Below are positions 1 through 7,804 of a stretch of DNA of 47,045 bases, in pieces. The stretch lies in the NCBI RefSeq assembly GCF_011009555.1, contig NZ_QXHD01000003.1:84433-131477 (forward strand). Direction: 5' to 3'. Origin of the DNA: Adonisia turfae CCMR0081. GTDB lineage: Bacteria; Cyanobacteriota; Cyanobacteriia; Phormidesmidales; Phormidesmidaceae. The notes beneath the pieces are model-generated. The model saw only the letters and a program-made list of their open reading frames with translations. It was not told the origin of the DNA and did not search any database. The position numbers and the translations under genes were made by a program. The stretch's first letter is position 1, and the number at the start of each line of letters is the position of its first letter.

Positions 1-1
1 G

Positions 2-110
2 CGTCTGTTATCCCAGGGTGGGCACGAGGCACCACCCCTACAGGGTTGTTGGTTTGAACCGGGGGTATGAATAATGACACGACGTAGGGGCACTCCCTTG
101 TGGATGCCCC
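2..110. repeat. BIME-like palindromic repeat, copy 1
   Basis: A 109-bp unit that recurs at 193-301 with one visible mismatch (A/G at 77/268). It contains two hairpins in opposite orientation. The left one (about 15-41, stem GGGTGG/CCACCC) ends in CTAC, and the right one (84-110) begins GTAG and has GGGGC/GCCCC arms. Two inverted hairpins headed by GTAG tetranucleotides match the general design of REP/BIME elements. Assignment to that class is an inference. Confidence 0.7.
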
Positions 111-192
111 TTGCGATATGGTTGCCAAGTTGCAATCCTCACAATTCCGGATTGTCATGAGGATATTTGTGCTCTGGAATTCTGGTGAATGA

Positions 193-301
193 CGTCTGTT
201 ATCCCAGGGTGGGCACGAGGCACCACCCCTACAGGGTTGTTGGTTTGAACCGGGGGTATGAATAATGGCACGACGTAGGGGCACTCCCTTGTGGATGCCC
301 C
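193..301. repeat. BIME-like palindromic repeat, copy 2
   Basis: Second copy of the 109-bp unit at 2-110, offset by 191 bp. Sequence beyond the repeat ends (111-155 versus 302-346) is still recognisably related but more diverged, so the duplication may originally have been longer. No gene is supported in 1-417. Confidence 0.7.
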
Positions 302-417
302 CTCCGACATTGTCGCCAATTTACGATCCTCATTGAATTCGGATTTTGGCAAAATAATAGGCACGCTATCCTAGAGTCAATCGCTACCTGCACCCCCTAT
401 GGCGTAGGAGTAGTCCA

Positions 418-669
418 ATGACTTGGCAAGAATTATAGAGTCAAGCATTACACCTGCCCATTGACCAGCGCTGGTATTTGATTCAAGCATTGTTGACATC
501 GATTCAACAGGACACTCGTCCAACCCAAATAACTGCTCTTTCATCTGAAGCAAATTCAATCCCTGGCTTAGATCGCTGGACTCAATGCTTGGTTGGGGTT
601 ATCCAACTTACCTCAGAAGATACGAATAACTCCTATGTGGACTATCTGGAGGAAAAATATAGCCAATAG
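418..669 (+). pseudogene. VapB-like addiction-module antitoxin, nonsense codon at position 7
   Basis: Read from the ATG at 418, the frame gives MTWQEL, a TAG stop at 436-438, then SQALHLPIDQRWYLIQALL and on to YVDYLEEKYSQ. I recognise this as the roughly 80-residue cyanobacterial antitoxin-like family, which usually begins MT.QELQ.QAL.L...RW.L.Q.LL and ends YVDYLEEKY. The stop sits where Gln is usual, consistent with a CAG-to-TAG change. Translation could restart at TTG 478, but that would lose the N-terminal part. Such antitoxins usually precede a PIN-domain toxin, and none follows here, so this is an orphan relic. Family assignment is from memory of the conserved pattern. Confidence 0.65.
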
Positions 670-672
670 GGG

Positions 673-745
673 GTCGGCAATGTTGGGTTAATGGGAATTT
701 TGGCAAGGTGCAACACATGTCGATGGGGTGCAACCCAACCTACGG
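673..745. repeat. 73-bp dispersed repeat with inverted ends, copy A
   Basis: Nearly identical to 4859-4931. It has GTTGGGTT near the left side and AACCCAAC near the right, so the single strand can fold back. It starts a few bases after the antitoxin relic. The type (GTTGGGTT...AACCCAACCTAC) resembles a palindromic repeat common in cyanobacterial intergenic DNA. Confidence 0.75.
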
Positions 746-882
746 GGTGCCAACATCTGCCTACCTTTGCCAGATTTTTTGCCCTCGCTGTGTATTGATG
801 TTACAGACTATAAAAATCAATAATTTGCAGCATATTCTCGGAATGAATGCCATATTCATAAAAGTTGATTCTTGATGGGTTT

Positions 883-3162
883 ATGGCTGCTGATCAACCG
901 CCGGGTCCTGAACGTCGTTGGATAGAGCAAGGTCTAAATCAGTTTATTCGCTGGGCTCCCCTGGGGGGCAGTGGCAGTGCTTTTTTACATTTCCTATTGC
1001 AACAGGACTGGGGCATGTCCATTGCCATGTTTCCGGTGACGGCGGTAACGGGGATTTGGGCCGCCTATACCGAAAGCTTTTTGGGGCGTCTGCGGGAAAT
1101 TTTTAGTGAGCGCGGTAGCCAAGACGCTGAGGCGCTGGTTAACAAGCTAGATCGGATGGATCAGGCCTTACAATGGCAGCTGTCGGGGTTTGACGGCAAA
1201 TATCTAGAGCGGGTAAGCGCCGCCTGTTTGTATAGCGAAACGGAAGGCTACCGCCAGCCCGATGACATTAAAATACCGTTGCTAGCAGAAGTATTTGTGC
1301 CCCTCAAGTTTAGTGGCAGCGGCTTTAGTAAAAATACCGCTGGGGATGTGGTGCCCTTTCAAATGGGGACACAATCCGAAGAGATTCAGGCACTGATGGG
1401 AAAGCAGGGAGAGCAAGATCCGCTGACCATTTGGGATATTCTCTCTGAAGCAAAGCACAATCCCCGTTATCGATCCATTGCGATTCAGGCCTGGGGTGGG
1501 TTTGGCAAAACTACGTTAATGAAGCATCTGGCCTTTACCTATGCCCACAATCCCGGCAAAGTGAGACGTTCTAAAGCCCCCAGGTTGATACCGGCACTCT
1601 TATTTTTGCGTAAGTGGAAACAGGTACTCACCCAGGAAAATCCACCTACACTACCCGAGTTACTAGAAAACCATTATATTGCTAACCTACCAAGGGCTGA
1701 TCAGTTAACCATTCCAACAAACTGGGCTAAGAACGCCCTGGGCAATGGCAAGCTACTGGTAATGTTCGACGGCTTTGATGAAGTGGCAGAAGCAGACCGA
1801 CCCGCCATCAGCGAGTGGATTAGTGAACAGATCCGCAACTACAGTAAGTCGGTGTTTATTCTCACCTCTCGTCCGGGGGGCTACAAGCAGTTTACGGCGG
1901 AGAAACCCAAAACAAATCTGTTGGTGAACCCATTTAACGAAGACCAGCGAGAGGACTTTGTGCGGAAATGGTATGGCTGCCAAGAACGGTATGGGCGCAG
2001 TCAGAGCAAAGAGAATGCCTTAGCAGTCATCGATATTGCCAATAAGAAAGCAGAGGATTTATTGCAACAGATTGAAGGGCGAGACGAACTACAGGCAATG
2101 GCGACAAATCCACTGTTGCTGAATATGATTGCCACGTTTCATCGGTTTTATCCGGGCAGTGAACTGCCCCGGAAGCGGGCGGAGCTGTATCAAGAGATCT
2201 GTCGACTACAGCTGGGAGATCGACCCAGGGCGAGACAGATTGATATGGTATTGTCCCCAGAGCAGGCTCAGCAGGTATTACAGTCCCTGGCACTGGAGAT
2301 GACCCGGCGAGAAGTGGAGATTATTGCCTATGATCAGCTACTGGCATTAGTAACTGACTATGTGGCTGACCTGGATGGCACTGTGCCGGTAGAGGAGTTA
2401 ATCAAAAAAGTAATCCGGGTGAGTGAGCTATTGGTGGAGCGAGAACCCAGGGAGTATCAGTTTGCCCATAAGAGTTTACAAGAATATTTGACAGCGGCTG
2501 AAATTAAGCGACAGACGTTAGAGCATTTATTGATTGAGACAAATGAAGCTTGGCGGGGGACAGTATTGCTGTATGCGGCTCAAGTCACGCCTACTACCCG
2601 TTTGATTGAGGGGCTATGTGATGTGGGTGGGGAGGAGGCCCTAACACTAGCCTATGATTGCTGGTATGAGAACCCGAAACGTGTGCCGGAGGCTACCTAT
2701 CAACGGGTGATGGAGCTGAGTTATGGGGTGCTGGAAGGGTATATGGCAGAGCGGGAGTGGCGGAAAGCTGATACGTATACTTATCAGGTGATGGTGCAGG
2801 TGTGTAAACAGGAAGCCTATCTATCGTTTGATAATTTACGAAACTTCCCCTGTGAGGATTTGAATAGAATTGATGACCTGTGGCTGAAGTACAGTGATAA
2901 CCAGTTAGGCTTCAGTGTTCAGAAGGAAATTTGGGTTGATGTGGGTGGTAAGCTGGACTTTGGCAAAGATTGGCAATCAGCAGGGAAAGCCTTCCAAAAG
3001 TTCGGAGCTACAGTCGGTTGGCGAGTGGAGGGTGAGTGGGTGTATAGAAAAGGAATTGATTTTGATTCTCCGGAGAAAAAACCTGGGAGCCTTCCGGGTG
3101 TGTTTCGATCTGTTGTGTTTGTTGTCGATCTCTTCTCTCGCATCCAGGCTTGCAAAGTGTAA
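883..3162 (+). CDS. NACHT-family STAND NTPase with C-terminal GUN4 domain
   Basis: A 759-residue protein from ATG 883 (a TTG at 865 would add six residues). The N-terminal region holds a hydrophobic stretch (about residues 20-65) that could contact a membrane. The NACHT P-loop GGFGKTT lies near 205-211 and the Walker B segment MFDGFDEV near 294-301, with Arg-rich sensor-like sequence after it (ILTSRPGG). The C-terminal 145 residues match the GUN4 fold: EWRKADTYTYQVM, FPCEDLNRIDDLW and FGATVGWRVEGEW. GUN4 domains bind porphyrins in the bona fide Gun4 protein, but in cyanobacteria they are also fused to kinases and NTPases of unknown role. NACHT proteins in bacteria include anti-phage sensors, with the C-terminal domain usually doing the sensing. 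Function here is therefore open: defence or tetrapyrrole-linked signalling. It stands alone, with no partner gene in an operon. Confidence 0.85.
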   Translation: MAADQPPGPERRWIEQGLNQFIRWAPLGGSGSAFLHFLLQQDWGMSIAMFPVTAVTGIWAAYTESFLGRLREIFSERGSQDAEALVNKLDRMDQALQWQLSGFDGKYLERVSAACLYSETEGYRQPDDIKIPLLAEVFVPLKFSGSGFSKNTAGDVVPFQMGTQSEEIQALMGKQGEQDPLTIWDILSEAKHNPRYRSIAIQAWGGFGKTTLMKHLAFTYAHNPGKVRRSKAPRLIPALLFLRKWKQVLTQENPPTLPELLENHYIANLPRADQLTIPTNWAKNALGNGKLLVMFDGFDEVAEADRPAISEWISEQIRNYSKSVFILTSRPGGYKQFTAEKPKTNLLVNPFNEDQREDFVRKWYGCQERYGRSQSKENALAVIDIANKKAEDLLQQIEGRDELQAMATNPLLLNMIATFHRFYPGSELPRKRAELYQEICRLQLGDRPRARQIDMVLSPEQAQQVLQSLALEMTRREVEIIAYDQLLALVTDYVADLDGTVPVEELIKKVIRVSELLVEREPREYQFAHKSLQEYLTAAEIKRQTLEHLLIETNEAWRGTVLLYAAQVTPTTRLIEGLCDVGGEEALTLAYDCWYENPKRVPEATYQRVMELSYGVLEGYMAEREWRKADTYTYQVMVQVCKQEAYLSFDNLRNFPCEDLNRIDDLWLKYSDNQLGFSVQKEIWVDVGGKLDFGKDWQSAGKAFQKFGATVGWRVEGEWVYRKGIDFDSPEKKPGSLPGVFRSVVFVVDLFSRIQACKV

Positions 3163-3263
3163 CAGATAAGGCTTTTCGCAGTTCGTAAACAATTATTTCA
3201 GGCATCAGATCCACCAGTTTTCAAGGGTTTCAACGATCCGATACCTGGCACTAACGGGCTATT

Positions 3264-4007
3264 TTACTTTTCTGGATGTTTATTTGCCTCAATAAATTTC
3301 TCGGTTACCCGCTTAACCTCATCCCGCTCAGAAACCCGTGCATTTTCCCAAAGTTCCTGCTGTCCTGGGGAGGGTCTACGTTTGCCTTTCTTAGGGATCA
3401 GCCCTTTCAAAAGTTGACTACCCCAGGCACTTTTGCGCTCTGTTTTTGGCTTAGGCCGATACCGAATGCAAAACCGCTTATAAGCTTCTGCGCACTCATC
3501 CAGACTCGCTCCCAGGTCCAAAAATGCCGGGTGCCATTGGGTCAATCCATCCTGGGTTAACCGCTCATAGGTACCATAGTTGCTGAAATCATAGAAAAAG
3601 CCTCGCTGCATATTGGCCGCTTTCGGGTTGGCATGGATATACCGAATCGTATTCAGTGCCCGACGATAGTCATTCATGGGAAACCCGCTGCTGTGATAAC
3701 GTTTCTCCCAAAAATGCCCCGTCCGATTAAGCATGCGGTTAAAACACATGGCCGTATACCAATTAAGCCAGTGCATTATCTGGGGTAACTCCCCCGGCTG
3801 TTGCGGTTCGATTAGATAATGCACATGGTTGCTCATAACGCACAGGGCATAGAGCTTAAACCCATATTTCTTCTGACATTCTTGAATGGCATAGAGCAAC
3901 ACCGAGCGACATTCGTAACGGGTTAAACGAAATTCTCGATTGTTACACCGAATGGTGATGTGATAACAAAAACCAGAATACAAAATACGATTTGGTCGCG
4001 GCATCAT
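3264..4007 (-). CDS. REP-associated tyrosine transposase (RAYT, Y1/HUH family)
   Basis: About 247 residues from ATG 4007 (other possible starts: GTG 4013, ATG 4004). The HUH motif is visible as SNHVHYLI (His63 and His65 counted from 4013), and a likely catalytic tyrosine lies in NTIRYIHANPKA near residue 125. GHFWEKRYHSSG is also typical of the family. RAYTs are single-copy domesticated relatives of IS200/IS605 TnpA that cut at GTAG-headed REP hairpins. No TnpB-like ORF and no IS ends are seen. The gene converges on the NACHT gene, and a run of hairpins lies just upstream of its start. Several GTAG palindromes elsewhere in the window are candidate substrates. Confidence 0.88.
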   Translation of the reverse strand: MMPRPNRILYSGFCYHITIRCNNREFRLTRYECRSVLLYAIQECQKKYGFKLYALCVMSNHVHYLIEPQQPGELPQIMHWLNWYTAMCFNRMLNRTGHFWEKRYHSSGFPMNDYRRALNTIRYIHANPKAANMQRGFFYDFSNYGTYERLTQDGLTQWHPAFLDLGASLDECAEAYKRFCIRYRPKPKTERKSAWGSQLLKGLIPKKGKRRPSPGQQELWENARVSERDEVKRVTEKFIEANKHPEK

Positions 4008-4086
4008 CGACACCCTAGGGTTTACTCATCAACCTTTTTCAATATGAAACCTTCGATGCCTGATTAACACTTTGTATCTTGACTCC

Positions 4087-4333
4087 AACAAAATTTTGTC
4101 CTACTTTCGTCTAATGTCGTGATGTTCACGACGCTCTCACTAGAACCTAATAATTTGGCACCATCGGCAGGTGCGGCAACACCGTACCGATGGCTAACCC
4201 CCAGAAAGCCAAGGCCAATCTGGAGTCTGGGCATTATTATGCCTCAGTCACCCCGATTAGCAAAACATTCACGGGGTGGCTGAGTTCTTAGGTTCTGGCT
4301 TTCCTTAAGCCTCATACCTCTTCTCGTAAGAGG
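4087..4333. other. Run of consecutive hairpins between the RAYT and a small gene
   Basis: Six fold-back elements in about 250 bp: 4088-4099 (ACAAAATTTTGT); 4116-4132 (GTCGTGA/TCACGAC); 4161-4193 (CCATCGG/CCGATGG with an inner GGTG/CACC); 4230-4243 (GGCAT/ATGCC); 4245-4282 (CAGTCACCCCG/CGGGGTGGCTG); and 4317-4333 (CCTCTT/AAGAGG). No ORF runs through them. They could be a structured 5' leader for the gene at 4369, a non-coding RNA, or recombination sites of the RAYT. I do not recognise a named riboswitch class. Confidence 0.6.
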
Positions 4334-4368
4334 CCGAGGCCTTGTACCCAACCGGAGAACCAGAACCC

Positions 4369-4608
4369 ATGTTTCAAGACAACGCCCAAGGCGCGTTTAA
4401 CCTTCCGCCTGCCAACAATCCCTTGCCCGACTACCAATACGAAACCGTTAACCACACCCTATTCGGCAGCCTTACCGCCATCCGCAATACCATTGCCCTG
4501 TTGCATAAGCTCCACTATGCAGAGCCGAACGACTGGAGTAAACCGCTGCCCACAGGGCGACCCAATGAGATGATGGCAATTTTAAGCAAGCGGGTGCGAG
4601 TGGATTGA
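4369..4608 (+). CDS. Small conserved cyanobacterial protein of unknown function
   Basis: 79 residues from ATG 4369, which is preceded by GGAGAA about 10 bases upstream; a TTG at 4342 would add nine residues. The middle and end (LPDYQYETVNHTLFGSL, HKLHYAEPNDWSKPL, MAILSKRVRV) look like a small protein family I have seen only in cyanobacteria, without assigned function. It has no signal peptide, membrane segment or catalytic motif. Its upstream region is the hairpin run at 4087-4333, which could regulate it as a leader. It has no operon partner, since the next gene is on the other strand. Confidence 0.7.
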   Translation: MFQDNAQGAFNLPPANNPLPDYQYETVNHTLFGSLTAIRNTIALLHKLHYAEPNDWSKPLPTGRPNEMMAILSKRVRVD

Positions 4609-4656
4609 GGAGTGAACGGGTAACGAAATATCGGCTAAAAGCATATTAAACAACGT

Positions 4657-4758
4657 CCTCCCCTTGGTAAGGGGAGGTGCCGTAGGCGAAGGGGTCTCGA
4701 CCACTAGTGCCAAGTCTCGAAAACCCCTCCCTGACGGTTCCCCTTGGCAAGGGGAACC
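4657..4758. repeat. Pair of CCCCTTGG-type palindromes
   Basis: Two near-perfect hairpins: 4657-4677 (CCTCCCCTT/AAGGGGAGG) and 4736-4758 (GGTTCCCCTT/AAGGGGAACC). They share the CCCCTTGG.AAGGGG centre and are separated by 58 bp. They lie just after the stop of the small gene at 4369, so they may also stop transcription, although no T-run follows. Confidence 0.65.
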
Positions 4759-4858
4759 AAGTATCGCCAAGCCTTTGAGAGCGCTCTCATCTCTGCCAAA
4801 TAGACTTTAGGAGTGGTCTTGAGCTTCACAACCAACCTTGATGTAAATTCTGTGCCAA

Positions 4859-4931
4859 GTCGGCAATGTTGGGTTAATGGGAATTTTGGCAAGGTGCGAC
4901 ATATCTTGATGGGGTGCAACCCAACCTACGG
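4859..4931. repeat. 73-bp dispersed repeat with inverted ends, copy B
   Basis: Second copy of the element at 673-745, same orientation, with only a few mismatches. The two copies bracket the NACHT, RAYT and small-protein genes. The stretch from 4759 to 5005 holds no supported gene. Confidence 0.75.
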
Positions 4932-5005
4932 AGGGGTGGTGGTGGGTTGGAATGCGATCGCACACAACCACAGACAATAACCCACCCTATAAAACATTCA
5001 AACCC

Positions 5006-7378
5006 TCAAAAATCACGATAACAATTCAGCCGATCCATTGTCTGTTTGCGATTCAGAGTATCCTGCAACTGTTCCGCAACAGCCAAGCCCCGATCGTACG
5101 ACCCGTTTCTGCCATAGGCAACCGCAATTTTCTCATAGAGACTACCCCGATCCTGTTCATCATCAACCGCCAAATCCTCACGCAGATAAATCACCTGAGA
5201 CTCTTCACCAGGGACTGTCTTAGCCACCTCAAAGGCCCGATCCAACAGCGGCACAATGGACTCCGTCTGTCCCAGATAGCTATACAACTCAGCCATGCGT
5301 AGCCACTGATCTACACCGACCTCAGAAGCATTAGCAACCCGATTCAAAATCTTTAAAGTTTGATCAGTCTTACCATCTCGAAAATAGAGTTCTGCCACTC
5401 GCATCATTTCAGCCGCTTTGATGGCAGAATCCTCACGGGATTCAATCACCTCTAACGCAGTGGCATAGTCTTCTTGATCTTCAATTAAGCGATCAACCAG
5501 CAGCGTTTTCCAACGAGGACTTTCAGGATACTCTTCTGGCACTGCATCTAACATCTGCACTGCAAAGCCATATTCCCCAATTTCGGCCCAAGCCTCAACC
5601 AATGGTTGTAACATCCACAAATCATCGGTTGATTGCGCCTTTAGAGTTACCAAGACCGGCTCCAAAAAGTCACTAGCCGCTTCAGTCAGCCCCATTCTGG
5701 CATGTTCCAGAGCAATGGCATTTAACGCTATCAACTGATCGGGTTCATTGTCTATGGCCTGCGCCACTTGATGTGCCTGCTCTACTGTGACATCCGCTGC
5801 TTCTAATAAACCGCCCCGTTGTTGTTGCAAGCCAATCCTGACCAATGCTCTAACATAATCAGGTCCAGGGAAAGAATTGGTTTTCTCCACTGTGGCAAAG
5901 GCGGTGTCAAAGTCTCCAGCAACGGCATAGGCCACGGCAATCTCACCCCAGGCTCGATTTGTGTTGGCGATGTAACTGGGGTCAATCTGCGCAGTTGCCT
6001 TGAGGGCAGATTCTATTTGCCCCGACTTAGCGGCGGCAACGGCAATGGTGGTGTAATCTTCAATCTCGTTAAATGACAGACCTTTGGCAACTAACATGTC
6101 AACGGCTGCGAGGGCCAGGTCATAATTTTCTAGCTCAAGGGAACGCTTATGGATTTTCTCCCACAGATCACGTTGCATGTAATCCTGTTCCACCTCAGCC
6201 GTTGCCGTCATGGCCTGCTGCAAGGCATCGCTGGCTACAGCTTTATTGTTTTCAACGTTGGCATAGTAGGTGGCCAAATCCATGAGGCCATCAACTTTGA
6301 ACTGACCCCCTGGAGCAACTGCAAGTGCCTTCATGGTTGTTTCAGAAAGGCCAGCATCCAGCATCGTTTCGGTAAAAAGTGGCCCTGGATAACCATGGTT
6401 GGCAATGGCCGTAATGGCCTGATCAAAATATAGCTGTGCCTGGGCCTGATCATCGCGTTTGGCCAGGTATACACCAATGTTCTTGGATGCTTCGATCGTC
6501 GGCTCGTCCAGTGTCAGTTGCTGTACTAGATCGGCGGCCTGGTCCATTTGCCCCAGTCGAGCCGCTGATAAGGCAATACTGCCCATGGCATTTTCTTGGG
6601 CGTAAGGCTGCTCGATAGACTTCGCTAGCTGTAGGGCCTGACCTATATCTCCCGCTTCAGCGTAAATGACAGCAATGGCGGCTAAGGTTTGAGACTGCCT
6701 GTCTGGGTCCTGAGGGTTAATGGTCTCAGCCTGTTGTAAGGCTTGGTTGGCAACTTCGATCGCGATCGCACCCGCACCAACAGCCGCATATTGTCGGCCA
6801 ACCATCGTTAATGCTGTTGTTTGCAGCCCTGCCCCCTGCACATTGGCGGCAAGTTGTCGCGCCTGGGAGAGTAGCTCTAGAGCTGTTGTTTGCTCTCCCA
6901 GGGCGGCATAGCCTGCGACGGTTTTTGTTAACAAACCACTTTTTTCAAACCTGTAATCGTCCGGTATTCCCTGGACTAAGGTGTTGGCTGATGTCAGCAC
7001 AGTGCGGGCGGCAGCAGTGTCGCCAAGCTTAATCAGAGTATCCACCTCACGGATACCCTCATCAATATTGACACCATTTTCAAGAATAAAATTCTCTAAA
7101 ATCCCTGCTCTGATATTACTATCAGTGGCCTTCGACAACTCCAGTCCCTGGGTTAGATGCTCGACGGCAGACTGGATATAGCCTTTGCCCAGGGCGATAC
7201 GGCCCCATTCAGTTCGTTCAGTAATCCGGTAGCGCAGATAATCATTTTTCTCATTGATGCACATTTGGGGAGATTGCGATCGCACCGGCAGGGCCACGCC
7301 CAACCAGACCAAACTACCCAAGCAGGCAAGTGCCAACCAACGGTGGCTGTAACGGTACATAAATTGTTGAATACCCAT
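5006..7378 (-). CDS. Secreted TPR-repeat protein
   Basis: 790 residues. The N-terminus has basic residues followed by a hydrophobic core (LALACLGSLVWLGVALPV) and a likely cleavage near VRSQS, so it should be exported; the inner Met at codon 7 (7360) is an alternative start. The rest is a long run of degenerate tetratricopeptide helices rich in Ala and Gln (for example LAAIAVIYAEAGDIGQALQLA and IAVAYAVAGDFDTAFATV), suggesting a protein-binding solenoid. No enzymatic domain is visible. It is divergent from the FAD hydroxylase gene at 7805 and shares a 426-bp upstream region with it. Function is unknown; a scaffold or assembly role in the periplasm is an inference from TPR proteins generally. 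Confidence 0.85.
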   Translation of the reverse strand: MGIQQFMYRYSHRWLALACLGSLVWLGVALPVRSQSPQMCINEKNDYLRYRITERTEWGRIALGKGYIQSAVEHLTQGLELSKATDSNIRAGILENFILENGVNIDEGIREVDTLIKLGDTAAARTVLTSANTLVQGIPDDYRFEKSGLLTKTVAGYAALGEQTTALELLSQARQLAANVQGAGLQTTALTMVGRQYAAVGAGAIAIEVANQALQQAETINPQDPDRQSQTLAAIAVIYAEAGDIGQALQLAKSIEQPYAQENAMGSIALSAARLGQMDQAADLVQQLTLDEPTIEASKNIGVYLAKRDDQAQAQLYFDQAITAIANHGYPGPLFTETMLDAGLSETTMKALAVAPGGQFKVDGLMDLATYYANVENNKAVASDALQQAMTATAEVEQDYMQRDLWEKIHKRSLELENYDLALAAVDMLVAKGLSFNEIEDYTTIAVAAAKSGQIESALKATAQIDPSYIANTNRAWGEIAVAYAVAGDFDTAFATVEKTNSFPGPDYVRALVRIGLQQQRGGLLEAADVTVEQAHQVAQAIDNEPDQLIALNAIALEHARMGLTEAASDFLEPVLVTLKAQSTDDLWMLQPLVEAWAEIGEYGFAVQMLDAVPEEYPESPRWKTLLVDRLIEDQEDYATALEVIESREDSAIKAAEMMRVAELYFRDGKTDQTLKILNRVANASEVGVDQWLRMAELYSYLGQTESIVPLLDRAFEVAKTVPGEESQVIYLREDLAVDDEQDRGSLYEKIAVAYGRNGSYDRGLAVAEQLQDTLNRKQTMDRLNCYRDF

Positions 7379-7622
7379 AACTAACGGCTAACTTCAGGAG
7401 AACATAACTGAAAAACAAAGCAAAAACACACAGCACAGAGCTTTGCCCTTAGCAGTTCTAGCATTCTCGAAAAATACTCGACCACACCGTAGTTTCAATC
7501 CATATTGCTGCACAATCCAATGGCTAAACGAAGGAGGTCTACCCGCTTGGGGGTATCTAAATGGGCCAATTTGAGCTACTGCCTATTTTTAGGATGGCAT
7601 TGCTGATCCTTGGGATGACTTT

Positions 7623-7650
7623 AGTCATAAAACATCAGTCATAAAACATC
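7623..7650. repeat. Perfect 14-bp tandem repeat in a divergent promoter region
   Basis: AGTCATAAAACATC occurs twice back to back in the gap 7379-7804 between two divergent genes. A duplicated 14-mer in such a place could be a regulator-binding site. Nothing else was recognised in this gap apart from AT-rich sequence close to 7785-7800 that could hold a -10 element. Confidence 0.5.
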
Positions 7651-7804
7651 GTGAAATAGCCATAGCTTTAGACCGATGCATCCTTTAAATCAGCACACAT
7701 ACTGTTCAGGGTGTCTCGCCTAAGATGGGCACCCAACAAAACTAAAGTTGCCACTATTAAATGAACGCGCAAAAATATAAGTAGTTATGTTATAACCTGT
7801 AACT

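Noticed and set aside
40..60. GGTTTGAACC-like motif similar to a tRNA T-loop
   Set aside because: No acceptor or anticodon stems are present, and the motif lies inside a duplicated palindromic repeat. No tRNA was found in the window.
155..364. Minus-strand ORF across the second BIME-like repeat
   Set aside because: It is made mostly of palindromic repeat sequence and has no ribosome site or recognisable protein features.
3100..3169. Frameshift at the end of the GUN4 domain: the +1 frame reads SSLASRLAKCNR, a GUN4-like ending
   Set aside because: The in-frame ending LFSRIQACKV is also GUN4-like (S-R-x-x-x-C), so both frames fit by chance and no frameshift is needed.
4014..4608. Diversity-generating retroelement or group II intron remains in the hairpin region
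   Set aside because: No reverse transcriptase, template/variable repeat pair or intron domain V was seen; the small ORF looks like an ordinary conserved gene.
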